The notes: generated by a model from the letters alone, not told the origin. Positions 1 to 9,885 are shown, counted from the stretch's first letter. The stretch: 64,000 nucleotides of DNA from Closterium sp. Naga37s-1 (GCA_947471745.1 CANJKZ010000088.1:1300001-1364000); one strand, 5' to 3'. A program made the numbers and translations.

Positions 1-118
1 GGTCACATGCCATCTGCACGCATTCAAATACATTCTCGTTTGTGGGTCGCCTGATAGAACCCACATAGCTACCACCCTTACCTTTTCTATCCCATCCCTC
101 ACCCCCGTGCTACAACAG

Positions 119-1952
119 GAGCATCTGAGTGCTGTCAAGGCACGGAACACGCCGCGCACGCCTGAACAGCAGCAATGGATCGTTAACGAGGCGGCTGGGA
201 CGACAACTAGCCAGGCTGACCCGTGCAAGGCCTACTCTACCTACCCTGTTGAGGTGAGTGACCTGTTTCCCCGGCCCATGAGTAGTCTATGCTCTCGCCC
301 GCCCCGTCATGAATTGCCAGATGTGCTCTGCCCCATTGAACTCACCCCACTTGTGGTTTAGGTTAGCTATCCACTCTCACGTACATCTCTCCTCCATTCC
401 CCACCACATCCCCATTTTCAGTGCGTGCTCTGGAAGTGGGATGTCCCAGGGACCGCGTGGGGCAATCCCTACCTCGTGGTGATGCCTGACATCATGCACC
501 AGGCGGACCTGGGCATCATGAGCCACATTGTGGCTGTCGTGCGCAAGATGAAGAAGCGGCGTGTGAAGCAGATGGACAGGTCAGTGTTTTGGGGATTGGA
601 TTCGTTGCTCTTCGTCACATTTACTCAAACCATAAGTTCTGTCCTATTACTGACATGTTTCTGCCCTTTTGCCACCGCTGAACTGATGTGTATGGGCAGG
701 CGCCTATCTCTCATTCGCGACCGCACGCGCCTGAATCACATGCGCCTGCCGGAGAGCGCCTACTTCGAGACCGGAGCATGTGTGGCGGCCTATGAGCACA
801 GGGCCGTCATGCAGGTATGAACCCTCCATTCCCTGTTGCTTGTCCTGGCCTAAACCCTCAAGCAGTCTGCTCATGCTGCCATTGTTTGTCCCAACTCCTC
901 ACACCATCTGTGCTCACCCTCCCCTTTGCTGCTATCCACATTCTTTGCAGGTCATGGTGTTTGTTTTTGCAGGCCTGCTTCGCCAGCCCCAGATGGATGC
1001 CGTTCGTGCCTATCTTGGCTGGTACATCCTGTGCTCCCAGCCTCAGGGGCACACTGAGCGGTCCCTCCGGGAGCTGAAGAAGATGACCTCTCGGTAATAA
1101 TACCACGCATGTAAACCCCCGTGCATGGGATGAATGCTTGGCTACTGTAAATGTGCTCTTGTAGTAGGCAATCTTGTGAGGATGTTTGGTGCTAAACTTT
1201 GATAGGAAAGGATCAGGAATAGGAAAACCAAATGAATAAGTAGACTCTGTGATTGCATGTGTTGTCATCTCCCACTCCCATCAGGCTCGTTGAGTAGTTG
1301 CAGGCTGCGTTTCCAAAGCAGCCATCCTCTTGGTGCCTTGTGAAAACACATCTCATGTCGCACTACGTTGACTCCATACGTCGCGCGGGTCATGTGACTG
1401 AATTCAGCACCAACATGTTCGAGCACTTGCACGGACCGTTGGTAAAGAGGATCTACCGTCGGTCCAACAAGCGCAATGTAGATGGGCAGATCATGAAGTT
1501 CCATGCTAGGCGCATTCCGGATGTGGTGCCGGTGGATGATCCTGCTGGCCGGGACACCGCCATGCAGCAGGTAAATCTGTTTAGTGCTTGAATTGCATGG
1601 ATATGAATGCAGAATGTAATAATATCAATAGCATATGTTGGCAGGCGATTGAGACCGACACACGGACGCTCATCAAGGAGTCATACTTCCTCCCTGTGGA
1701 GTTACCACAACAACCCACCTCCACCAACTGGTTTGCAAGGAAGTGGGCCAAGCAACACCCTCGTGCCCAAGCTGCCCTCAAGGATGCGCTTATGCGTTAT
1801 GCAGGATGCGTCACCAAGATTCGAGTAAGTAGTTGCAAGTTTATGCAATCAACCATCATTTGGCTGGCTCGTATCATCATGACTAACATCAACTGTTATG
1901 CAGGCCCATGCATCGCTGGCAATCCCTGCAGCAGACGACGCCAGCTTCTCAA
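119..1952 (+). pseudogene. Plavaka/KDZ-type transposase gene, 5' part (exons), interrupted
   Basis: This is a multi-exon transposase-like gene. Exons I can bound by GT-AG sites are 119-253, 422-579, 700-814, 951-1093, about 1304-1570, 1645-1824 and 1904-1952. Recognisable Plavaka features are DIMHQADLG in the second exon and, in the fifth, a K-T-H...HY..SIRRAGH...F block followed by E-HLHGPLVKR and YRRSNKRNVDGQI. That is the typical order K-H...HY...G...ST...E..H...K..YR.SN. Family knowledge: Plavaka proteins are cut-and-paste DDE-type transposases of the CACTA/EnSpm group, best known in fungi. The 951-1093 to 1304 junction does not keep phase with the sites I chose, so the site is wrong or the copy has decayed. 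The gene's beginning is outside the window or in unread exons before 119. The last exon is split by Copia-A at 1952 and resumes at 9243. Confidence 0.72.
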
Positions 1953-2084
1953 TGTCAAACATTATATATGTTGTGTTAGTTTAGGCTACAGTGGGTTAGC
2001 CTATAGGGGGTACACAATTCTAGGGTTAGGTACTTGTACTCTTTTCATTGCTAGTTCATTCATTCCTGTTCAGTGATTCCAACA
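1953..2084 (+). repeat. Copia-A 5' LTR
   Basis: 132 bp beginning TGTCAAAC and ending CCAACA. One difference from the 3' LTR (T against C in the first 20 bases). Being so short it leaves little room for U3 promoter sequence; a TATA-like tatata lies near its start. Confidence 0.94.
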
Positions 2085-2096
2085 TGGTATAGAGCA
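2085..2096 (+). promoter_or_regulatory. Copia-A primer-binding site
   Basis: TGGTATAGAGCA starts at the base after the LTR. It matches the plant copia primer site TGGTATCAGAGC, the complement of the initiator Met-tRNA, apart from a missing C. Confidence 0.75.
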
Positions 2097-2164
2097 GGTC
2101 CTTCCTAGGACCGAAATTTTCTAAGGGCCCACCACTACGTAACTACCTACCTACCTACCTACCC

Positions 2165-2720
2165 GTGCCCTAGGGCGCCTCGGCGTGTCACGCCCCTAGA
2201 GGCCCCTCTTGACGGCCCCGCGCTAGCCCCGTTCAGGCCCCGTCGGCCCCGTTTCAGGCCCCGTCGGCCCCACGCTAGCCCCTCTCAGGCCCCGTCGACC
2301 CGCGCTAGCCCCGTTTCAGGCCCCGTCGGCCCCTTTTCAGGCCCCGTCGGCCCCGCGCTAGCCCCTCTCAGGCCCCGTCGGCCCGCGCTAGCCCCGTTTC
2401 AGGCCCCGTCGGCCCCGTTTCAGGCCCCGTCGGCCCGCGCTAGCCCCGTTTCAGGCCCCGTAGGCCCCGCGCTAGCCCCTCTCAGGCCCCGTCGGCCCCG
2501 CGCTAGCCCCATTCAGGCCCCGATCGGGCCCGCGCTAGCCCCGTTTCAGGCCCCTTCGGCCCCGTTTCAGGCCCCGTCGGCCCCGCGCTAGCCCCGTTCA
2601 GGCCCCGTCGGCCCCTTGCTAGCCCCGTCAAGGCCCCGTTTGGCCCCGCGCTAGCCCCGCTCAGGCCCCGATCGGCCCCGCGCTCGCCCCTCTAGGGCCC
2701 CAACCGGCCCCGTGCCTACC
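2165..2720 (+). repeat. GC-rich degenerate tandem repeat in Copia-A leader
   Basis: More than 15 imperfect copies of a short unit built from cggccccgcgctagcccc and gtttcaggccccgt, between primer site and gag start. Units vary in order and spacing. Related arrays occupy the same place in Copia-E and element G. No credible protein is encoded. The leader from 2085 to 2917 is 833 bases, long for a copia element. Confidence 0.85.
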
Positions 2721-2917
2721 TCGCCGACCCGTGCCCACCACCCAGAGGCCCCGGGCGGCCCGTTCCGCCGCAGCACAAGAGGGAGAGCGGGCGGCCCGTC
2801 CCCGCCGTGACCTGAGCCGAGCCGCGACCCGACCTGAACCGAGCCGCGCCGCCCTGCCCTACCTGGTTCGTCCTACCTGCTTCTCCTACCGCTACTGCTG
2901 CTATTTCTACTGTTCCT

Positions 2918-5900
2918 ATGGCTAGCCCACAGGTTCTCGTGTTCGATGCTGAGGGCCGCCCTGTGAAGTTTGACACCTGGCTCGATGACCTGCACCTCTA
3001 CCTACAGCTCACAGCCAAGGATGACATCTCACTGTACGATCACGCCCTAGGCCTTGTCACTGCCCCTGCTGCTACTGCTGACAGCACTGCTCGCTCACAG
3101 TGGCAGACTCGTGATGCCCACGCTCGCTTCGCCGTTCGCAACTCCCTGCCGATAGACGAACGCGAGCACTTTGGTCAGCACAAGATTGCACCTGCACTGT
3201 ACACAGCTGTAGTTGCTCGCTACTCCTCACCTGCCTCTGCCGCACTAGGCCGTCTCTCCCTCCCCTACCTGTTTCCCGACCTGGCCTCCTTTCACACAGT
3301 CGCTGACCTCATCACGCACCTCCGTACTAGTGAGGCCCGCTTCCGTGCCGCCATGCCTGCTGAGTTCCTTGCCACGCACCCCCCTCCACTCTGGCTCACT
3401 CTCTATCACCTAGTCACCCGCCTCCCTGACACACTGCGTGCTGTCAGGGACCACTTCCTAGCTCGTTGCCCCACTGAGCTCACCATTGCCCTCCTCGAGA
3501 AGGAGCTACTTGCAGCTGAGGCTAGCATAGTCGCTGTAGGTGCCTCTCGTGGCGACCCCCGTACCCCGTTCTTTGAGGGGTGTTCTCCTTCCCCCCTTCT
3601 TCCCTCTGTCGCCTCTGCTGCTGCTGTCGACCTTCTTGGTACTGAGAAGGTCGGCGCTGCGTCTGCCTCGAGCGGACGCCGCAGCGGCAAGGGCAAAGGG
3701 GGCAAGGGTAGTGGCGGTGACAGCGGGGGAGGCGGCGGTGGGGGCGGTGGAGGCAGTGGGGGTGGTGGCTCGGCTGGAGGGGCGAGTGGTAGCGGTGGGG
3801 GTGGTGGCGGCAGCGGCGGGGGAGGTGGCAGGAGTGGAGGCGGCGGTTGGGGTGGCGGTGGACGAGGCGGCGGCAGGGGTTGGGGTGGTCGAGGAGGTGG
3901 CAGCGGTGGTGGTGGCCGTGGAGGCGCTGGCGGTGGCCAGGGCCAGCAGCACACTCTCTCGCCCCAGGAGGTCCGTGAGTGGTACTCTCAGCACGGGGGT
4001 GGGGGTGGTCTTAGCTGCACGTACGTCATTCGCACTGGTGACCGCACTGGTCAGCAGTGTGGACGACCGCACGCCACACAGCGCTGCTTCTCTCGTCTCG
4101 ACGACGCTTGGCGTGTTCAGTTCCCTCAGGCCACTGAGCTGCCCCGCTGGCTTGATCTCCTGAAGAAGGGGATTGATATCTATGCTCTAGACTTTGATGC
4201 TATTCTATCTGCCATGTATGTGATGTCTACTAGTGGAGAGGGTGCTGAGTACTTGTGTGTGCCGCCCGACCCGGGCATTAGGGCCAGTGCGTCTGCCGCT
4301 CCAGGTACTCACGTGTCGGCTACCCCAGGTGCTGGTGAGGCTGCTGCTCTAGGTGCTCGTGTGTCTCCCCCCCTTGGTACTGCGTCGACTGCCGCACTGC
4401 ACACCTTCACACTGGACTCAGGTGCTTCTCGCTGCTTCTTTCGTGACCGCACTGCCCTTGAGCCGCTTGCTCGGCCAGTTGCTGTCTCCCTTGCTGACCC
4501 CTCTGGGGGTCCGGTCATTGCGACCTCTTCCACTGTCCTTCCCTGCCCTGCGGTCCCGTCGGGCACACTGTCAGGTCTCCACCTCCCCTCGTTCTCTACG
4601 AACTTGGTGGCAGGCTGTGCACTCCAGGACGGGGGTGTTCACCAGTTCACCCCTGCCTACGAGCGCGTGACATACTGCACGTGTGCTCGTACGGGCCGTC
4701 ACTTGGCTACCTTCACTCGGCAGCCGGGGTCGGACCTGTACACACTGACTACTGAGTCCCCTCAGGTTGCTGCGACTGCGTCCGCGTCCGCGTCAGGTCA
4801 GCTGTCCGCCCCCTGCTCGTGTCGCTCTTTGGCACACGAGACTGTCCTCTGGCACCACCGCCTTGGCCACCCGTCTGTGCAGCGGCTTCGTGCCATGCAC
4901 TCCAGGTACCTTGTCTCTGGCCTGCCCAGGGTCCTTCCTCCCCTCCCACCCTCGCCTGCTCCTACCTGTCTCCCCTGTGTCGAGGGACGGCAGCGCGCCG
5001 CTCCTCACTCCTCCTCGTTCCCCCCGACGACTGCTCCCTTGCAGACACTCCACATGGACGTGTGGGGCCCAGCCCGCGTCCGTGGTCAGGGTCAGGAGAG
5101 GTACTTCCTGATAGTTGTTGACGACTACTCGCGCTACACCTCGGTCTTCCCCTTGCGCACCAAGGGTGAGGTCCCTGATGTCTTGATCCCTTGGATCCGC
5201 CGAGCCCGTCTCCAGCTCAGCGAGCGTTTTCACTCGGACTTTCCTGTCCTGCGCTTGCACTCTGACAGAGGTGGTGAGTTCTCCTCCGACCTCTTGGCAG
5301 CCTACTGTGCTGAGCACGGCATTGAGCAGTCGTTCACGCTTCCGGCTTCTCCACAGCAGAATGGGGTTGCGGAGCGCCGCATTGGCCTGGTCATGGAGGT
5401 CGCCCGTACCTCCTTGATCCATGCGGCTGCCCCCCACTTTCTGTGGCCGTTTGCGGTCCGGTACGCTGCGCATCAACTCAACCTCTGGCCCCGTGTCTCC
5501 TTGCCGGAGACCTCGCCCACGCTACTGTGGACGGGGGAGGTTGGCGATGCGTCGCGTTTCCGGGTCTGGGGGTCTCGAGCTTTTGTCCGCGATTCGTCTG
5601 CGGACAAGCTCTCCTCCCGTGCTGTTCCCTGCGTCTTCCTCGGCTTTGTCCCGGACGCGTCTGGTTGGCAGTTTTACCACGCCACCTCGCGCCGAGTCTT
5701 GCCCTCCCAGGACGTCACTTTTGACGAGTCCGTCCCCTACTACCGCCTCTTCCCCTACCGCACTGCCCCGCTCCCCCCCCCGCCTCTCTTCCTCTCGCCA
5801 GGTGCTGCTGTTGCAGACCCCCTCCCCCCTCAGGGTGCCGCTCCCTCAGGTGTGTCTCAGGTAGACCCGGTTGAGCCTGTTGAGGTAGCTGTCGACTCTC

Positions 5901-8900
5901 GTCCTGCTGGGGGTGCTGAGCCTGGGGGTGCTGAGCCTGGGGGTGTGGAGCCTGGGGGTGTGGAGCCTGGGGGTGTGGAGCTTGAGGGTGCTGAGCTTGG
6001 GGGGGTGGAGCCTCGTGGTACTGAGCTGCGGAGTCCGGAGTCTGGGGGTTCTGCGTCTGGAGGTACGAGGTCTGGGAGTCCTGCACCTGGAGGAGCCCTC
6101 TCCTCGGAGCAGCTACGTGCGTGGTACTTAGAGTACTGCAGCCTCCGGAGAGGTACCGCTCGAGCCGGACGTACTACTGGGACTGGTGCTAGTACTTCTT
6201 CTCCCGTTCGGGAGCTCCCCTCCCGCGAGCGGATCCGTGAGTGGTACGAGCGGCGCTGCACTCTTCGGAGTGGCGTGCCTCGTGTTACGAACCCCGCTGC
6301 TGTTGGAGCTGCTGCTGGTGCTGAGGACCCGGGCGTTGGAGCTGCTGCTGGTGCTGAGGACCCGGGCGTTGGAGCTGCTGCTGGTGCTGAGGACCCGGGC
6401 GTTGGAGCCGCTGCTGGTGCTGAGGACCCGGGCGTTGGAGCTGCTGCTGGTGCTGAGGACCCGGGCGTTGGAGCCGCTGCTGGTGCTGAGGACCCGGGCG
6501 TTGGAGCTGCTGCTGGTGCTGAGGACCCAGGCGTTGGAGCTACTGCTGGTGCTGAGGACCCGGGCGTTGGAGCTACCGCTGGTGCTGAGGACGTGGACGC
6601 TGGAGCTGCTGCTGGTGCTGCGGACCCTGGTGCGGGTGTCCCTGCTGGCTCTGGTGTCGCTGCTCGGTCTCAGCCGTACTTTGTTCCGCTCCTTCAGCAG
6701 GTTCTTGGTCAGCTTCCTCCTCCTTTTCCTCCTCCCTCCTTAGAGTGTCCTCAGCCTGTCCAGCTGCAGTCGGCGTTACCGTCTGCCTCCTCTCTCCTTG
6801 GTCCTGCTCCTTACACTGGTCCGACTGGAGGTCTTACTGAGCGGCGTGAGCCTGAGTCTCGTCCTGGGTCGCCTGTCCGCACTGCTCTCTCTAGTCGTCG
6901 AGTCCAGCGTCAGCGTCTTCCTGCTGTCCCAGGCACTCACCGGATGGCGCTTCGTCCGTCCACTGCTCCACAGCGTGTCCCACTGCCGTCTCCTCCTGCT
7001 TCCTCTCTTCCTGCTCTTCCTGACCCTGGGTCAGACTCTCTTCGTGCTACCAGTCCTGCTGTCACGCGTCTCCTGGCCACTGTTGTCACTGACCCTTCCT
7101 TTGAGTCTGCTGCTGCGTCTGCCTTAGTTGCTGAGCTTGTCGACTTTGCTGCTCGCTGTCGTCTAGACTACGCTGCCAGCCTAGTTGCTGAGTCTGAGTC
7201 TGTCTGTCCTCCGTCCGTCGGGGGTGCGTGTGCTCTTGGCACTGACGTCCTTGAGGACAGGCAGGAGGAGTTCCAGTGCTTTGCTGCCGCTTTGCCCCAT
7301 CTCGTGTCCATGCTTGTTGCCCCTGAGGGAGACCCGGATGCACCAGACATCCCGACCCCACGCTCTTACGCAGAGGCGATGGCCGGTCCCTACTCCTCTC
7401 AGTGGCAGTCAGCCATGGACACAGAGATGGCTTCCTGGAAGTCCACAGGCACCTACGTCGACGAGGTTCCCCCGCCTGGGGCGAACATCGTCAGTGGCAT
7501 GTGGATTTTCAGGGTGAAGCGGCCGCCGGGTTCTCCGCCTGTCTTCAAGGCGCGTTACGTTGCACGAGGCTTCAGTCAGCGCGAGGGAGTTGACTTCTTC
7601 CAGACCTTCTCCCCGACCCCGAAGATGACCACTCTTCGGGTTCTGCTGCACGTCGCCGCTCAGCGTGACTACGAGCTCCACTCGCTTGACTTCAGCACTG
7701 CTTTCCTGCAGGGCAGCCTGCACGAGGAGATCTGGCTGCGCCGTCCACCTGGCTTCACTGGGTCGTTCCCTCCTGGTACCCAGTGGAGCCTCCGACGGCC
7801 AGTCTACGGTCTCCGCCAGGCGCCTCGTGAGTGGCACGACACACTGAGGACTACGCTTGCGGCTCTTGGGTTCGCGCCTTCTACTGCTGACCCGTCGCTG
7901 TTTCTACGCACCGACACCTCACTGCCGCCGTTCTACGTCCTTGTGTACGTCGACGACTTGGTCTTTGCTACTGCTGACACTGTGGCACTCGCCCACGTGA
8001 AGTCGGAGCTGCAGAAGAGACACACGTGCACAGACCTGGGTGAACTGACAAGCTATCTTGGCTTGCGGATCACCCGGGACAGAGCACGCCACACCATCAC
8101 CTTGACTCAGTCACACATGGTGCAGCAGGTCCTTCAGCGCTTCCGCTTCACGTACTCCTCGCCTCAGCCCACTCCTCTGCCTACCGGTCACTCGCTCTCA
8201 GCTCTGCCTTCGGATGAGTCCGTAGAGCCGAGTGGCCCGTATCCAGAGCTTGTGGGTTGCCTCATGTACCTGATGACCTGCACTCGACCAGACCTTGCAT
8301 ACCCTCTCAGCATTCTTACACGCTATGTCGCTCCCGGCCGTCACCGGAAGGAGCACATGGATGCAGCTAAGAGGGTGTTGCGCTACTTGTGCAGTACGTC
8401 GGGCATGGGGCTAGTGCTTGGAGGGCGAGTCCCAGTTGTTCTCACTGGGCACTCAGACGCTTCTTGGGCAGACGACCAGGCTACTCAGCGGTCGTCTCAG
8501 GGTTACTCCTTCAGTCTTGGCTCTGGTTCTGTTTCTTGGCGTTCTACTCGCTCTTCTTCTGTTCTCAGCTCCAGTTGTGAGGCTGAGATCTACACCACAG
8601 CCATGGCGGCCCAGGAGCTACGCTGGCTCACCTACTTGCTGACCGACCTTGGAGAGCAGCCTCGTTCTCCTCCAGTGCTGTACGTCGACAACAAGGCAGC
8701 CATTGCCTTGTGTGAGGAGCACAGACTGGAGCACAGAACGAAGCACATTGCTCTGCGTTACTTCCTCGCTCGAGAGCTGCAGCAGCGTGGTCAGCTTTGC
8801 CTGCGTTACGTGGCCTCTGAGGCCAACACTGCTGATGTGTTCACCAAGGCGCTTCAGCCTTGTGACCATCAGCGCTTTTGCACTCTTCTAGGCCTTGTGC

Positions 8901-8929
8901 CTACTGGACCTCACTTGCTTACTTCTTGA
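2918..8929 (+). CDS. Copia-A gag-pol polyprotein, intact
   Basis: A single frame of 2003 residues. Order: gag (about 1-240, starting MASPQVLVFDAEGRP, the start shared with Copia-B, E and H); Gly-rich spacer (about 255-345); an unusual zinc motif C-X13-C-X3-H-X4-C; protease LDSGAS with Asp near 500; pre-integrase HHRLGH; integrase with D714, D783 and E819 (DD35E); an Ala/Gly/Glu/Pro-rich linker with repeats; reverse transcriptase with YVDD at about 1677-1680; RNase H with HSDASW (Asp near 1847) and a second block at VLYVDNKA. It reverse-transcribes and integrates the element inside cytoplasmic particles and the nucleus (family knowledge). No stop or frameshift is seen, so with near-identical LTRs it is probably the most recently active autonomous copy here. 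Confidence 0.95.
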   Translation: MASPQVLVFDAEGRPVKFDTWLDDLHLYLQLTAKDDISLYDHALGLVTAPAATADSTARSQWQTRDAHARFAVRNSLPIDEREHFGQHKIAPALYTAVVARYSSPASAALGRLSLPYLFPDLASFHTVADLITHLRTSEARFRAAMPAEFLATHPPPLWLTLYHLVTRLPDTLRAVRDHFLARCPTELTIALLEKELLAAEASIVAVGASRGDPRTPFFEGCSPSPLLPSVASAAAVDLLGTEKVGAASASSGRRSGKGKGGKGSGGDSGGGGGGGGGGSGGGGSAGGASGSGGGGGGSGGGGGRSGGGGWGGGGRGGGRGWGGRGGGSGGGGRGGAGGGQGQQHTLSPQEVREWYSQHGGGGGLSCTYVIRTGDRTGQQCGRPHATQRCFSRLDDAWRVQFPQATELPRWLDLLKKGIDIYALDFDAILSAMYVMSTSGEGAEYLCVPPDPGIRASASAAPGTHVSATPGAGEAAALGARVSPPLGTASTAALHTFTLDSGASRCFFRDRTALEPLARPVAVSLADPSGGPVIATSSTVLPCPAVPSGTLSGLHLPSFSTNLVAGCALQDGGVHQFTPAYERVTYCTCARTGRHLATFTRQPGSDLYTLTTESPQVAATASASASGQLSAPCSCRSLAHETVLWHHRLGHPSVQRLRAMHSRYLVSGLPRVLPPLPPSPAPTCLPCVEGRQRAAPHSSSFPPTTAPLQTLHMDVWGPARVRGQGQERYFLIVVDDYSRYTSVFPLRTKGEVPDVLIPWIRRARLQLSERFHSDFPVLRLHSDRGGEFSSDLLAAYCAEHGIEQSFTLPASPQQNGVAERRIGLVMEVARTSLIHAAAPHFLWPFAVRYAAHQLNLWPRVSLPETSPTLLWTGEVGDASRFRVWGSRAFVRDSSADKLSSRAVPCVFLGFVPDASGWQFYHATSRRVLPSQDVTFDESVPYYRLFPYRTAPLPPPPLFLSPGAAVADPLPPQGAAPSGVSQVDPVEPVEVAVDSRPAGGAEPGGAEPGGVEPGGVEPGGVELEGAELGGVEPRGTELRSPESGGSASGGTRSGSPAPGGALSSEQLRAWYLEYCSLRRGTARAGRTTGTGASTSSPVRELPSRERIREWYERRCTLRSGVPRVTNPAAVGAAAGAEDPGVGAAAGAEDPGVGAAAGAEDPGVGAAAGAEDPGVGAAAGAEDPGVGAAAGAEDPGVGAAAGAEDPGVGATAGAEDPGVGATAGAEDVDAGAAAGAADPGAGVPAGSGVAARSQPYFVPLLQQVLGQLPPPFPPPSLECPQPVQLQSALPSASSLLGPAPYTGPTGGLTERREPESRPGSPVRTALSSRRVQRQRLPAVPGTHRMALRPSTAPQRVPLPSPPASSLPALPDPGSDSLRATSPAVTRLLATVVTDPSFESAAASALVAELVDFAARCRLDYAASLVAESESVCPPSVGGACALGTDVLEDRQEEFQCFAAALPHLVSMLVAPEGDPDAPDIPTPRSYAEAMAGPYSSQWQSAMDTEMASWKSTGTYVDEVPPPGANIVSGMWIFRVKRPPGSPPVFKARYVARGFSQREGVDFFQTFSPTPKMTTLRVLLHVAAQRDYELHSLDFSTAFLQGSLHEEIWLRRPPGFTGSFPPGTQWSLRRPVYGLRQAPREWHDTLRTTLAALGFAPSTADPSLFLRTDTSLPPFYVLVYVDDLVFATADTVALAHVKSELQKRHTCTDLGELTSYLGLRITRDRARHTITLTQSHMVQQVLQRFRFTYSSPQPTPLPTGHSLSALPSDESVEPSGPYPELVGCLMYLMTCTRPDLAYPLSILTRYVAPGRHRKEHMDAAKRVLRYLCSTSGMGLVLGGRVPVVLTGHSDASWADDQATQRSSQGYSFSLGSGSVSWRSTRSSSVLSSSCEAEIYTTAMAAQELRWLTYLLTDLGEQPRSPPVLYVDNKAAIALCEEHRLEHRTKHIALRYFLARELQQRGQLCLRYVASEANTADVFTKALQPCDHQRFCTLLGLVPTGPHLLTS
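6300..6625 (+). repeat. 33-bp in-frame tandem repeat in the Copia-A linker
   Basis: Eight to nine copies of a 33-bp unit encoding VGAAAGAEDPG, followed by two diverged copies, between integrase and reverse transcriptase. A shorter repeat of GG-V/A-EP units precedes it (about 5910-6010). Being a multiple of three, the array can change copy number without breaking pol. Confidence 0.9.
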
Positions 8930-9105
8930 GTCTGTTGTACTGTGATCTCTATATATAAACCTGCATGTGAACTGGTCTTGTGACCACTTGCTTGTGCTCG
9001 GAATTTGTGTGGTATCCTTGAGATCCACCCTGAGCTTGTTTTGCCTTGCTTTGCCTTGACTGGTCTTGTGACCCCTAGTTCTCCCCCACTTTGCCTATGG
9101 GGGTG

Positions 9106-9237
9106 TGTCAAACATTATATATGCTGTGTTAGTTTAGGCTACAGTGGGTTAGCCTATAGGGGGTACACAATTCTAGGGTTAGGTACTTGTACTCTTTTCA
9201 TTGCTAGTTCATTCATTCCTGTTCAGTGATTCCAACA
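9106..9237 (+). repeat. Copia-A 3' LTR
   Basis: 132 bp, one substitution from the 5' LTR. Preceded by a G-rich polypurine tract at 9096-9105. Confidence 0.94.
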
Positions 9238-9242
9238 CTCAA

Positions 9243-9583
9243 GAGTTTCTCACTTCGTTCGAGCAACCCCTGACTATTTTGAGAGGCCATGGTACTCGGA
9301 TGTTGCAGTGGAGGGTGTAAGGTATGGTCGGAGAGAGGAGTGGTATGCAAGGTTGCTTCTGTTGTTCCATACAAAAATACGTGGAGAGAGGGAGGAGCTG
9401 GCTTACGTTAGATATTGGAATGCAAGCAGAGAGGATACAGCAACAGGATGTCTTCGCCTCAAGTGGACGACAGGCTTGTACGCGTACTCCGTGATTCCGA
9501 TTGAAGCGCTGCTCCGCCACGTCCATGTGGTGAAGGCATTCCACCTGGACAGTACCTATCTCCTTAATAAGTATCAAATGTGA
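9243..9583 (+). pseudogene. Plavaka/KDZ-type transposase gene, 3' end of last exon
   Basis: This is the continuation of the exon broken at 1952. If Copia-A and one copy of the TSD ctcaa are ignored, codon TCA at the end of the 5' part reads directly into AGA-GTT and the frame stays open to the TGA at 9581-9583. The encoded C-terminus contains FERPWYSDVAV, WYARLLLLF and ELAYVRYW, a pattern typical of the Plavaka C-terminal region. A polyadenylation-type AATAAA lies at 9598-9603. The unbroken frame across the insertion shows the gene was open when Copia-A arrived. Without the insertion it might encode an active or domesticated transposase; that is inference. Confidence 0.75.
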
Positions 9584-9603
9584 TGCATTTATCTTGTAAT
9601 AAA

Positions 9604-9865
9604 ATGGCCAGCATATTTTCAAGCAGACACATTTTAGGGAAGTCAAAGCTTAAAAAACCAATTACAAAATCACAACAAATTTGGCACGCTTCAAATAAAC
9701 GGCAATGTACCGGAGTCGCGGATTCGATCTAGACTTCGACAAACAAACGCGGTCCGATTTCATTCCGTGATTGGTCGCGATTTGGCTTCGGAACTTCGCC
9801 AACCAAAACACCTGAACTGTACCCCCCTTCGAACCCCCTTCAAAAACCAAGGTTTTTTGTGATGT
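9604..9865. other. Gene-free stretch between transposase end and Copia-B
   Basis: No convincing frame. It may be the 3' end of the Plavaka element or host DNA. There is no copia LTR or primer site, so Copia-B starts without its 5' end. Confidence 0.5.
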
Positions 9866-9885
9866 AGCCTGCTGCTTCTCCTGTC

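Larger units (their letters stand above)
1953..9237 (+). mobile_element. Copia-A: complete Ty1/copia LTR retrotransposon
   Basis: A 7285-bp element with 132-bp LTRs at 1953-2084 and 9106-9237 that differ at one position. It is flanked by the perfect 5-bp TSD ctcaa (1948-1952 and 9238-9242). A primer site resembling the initiator-Met tRNA complement (TGGTATAGAGC) starts at 2085, directly after the LTR. A purine-rich tract (tatgggggtg) ends at 9105, directly before the 3' LTR. Between them lie a long GC-rich leader and one open gag-pol frame. It looks recently inserted and potentially autonomous. The LTRs are very short for an element of this size. Confidence 0.95.

Noticed and set aside
3406..4072. 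Long minus-strand frames (182-188 codons) opposite the Copia-A Gly-rich gag spacer
   Set aside because: They are Pro/Thr/Ala-rich shadows of a GC-rich repeat in a proven coding frame; the same shadows appear opposite Copia-B and H.
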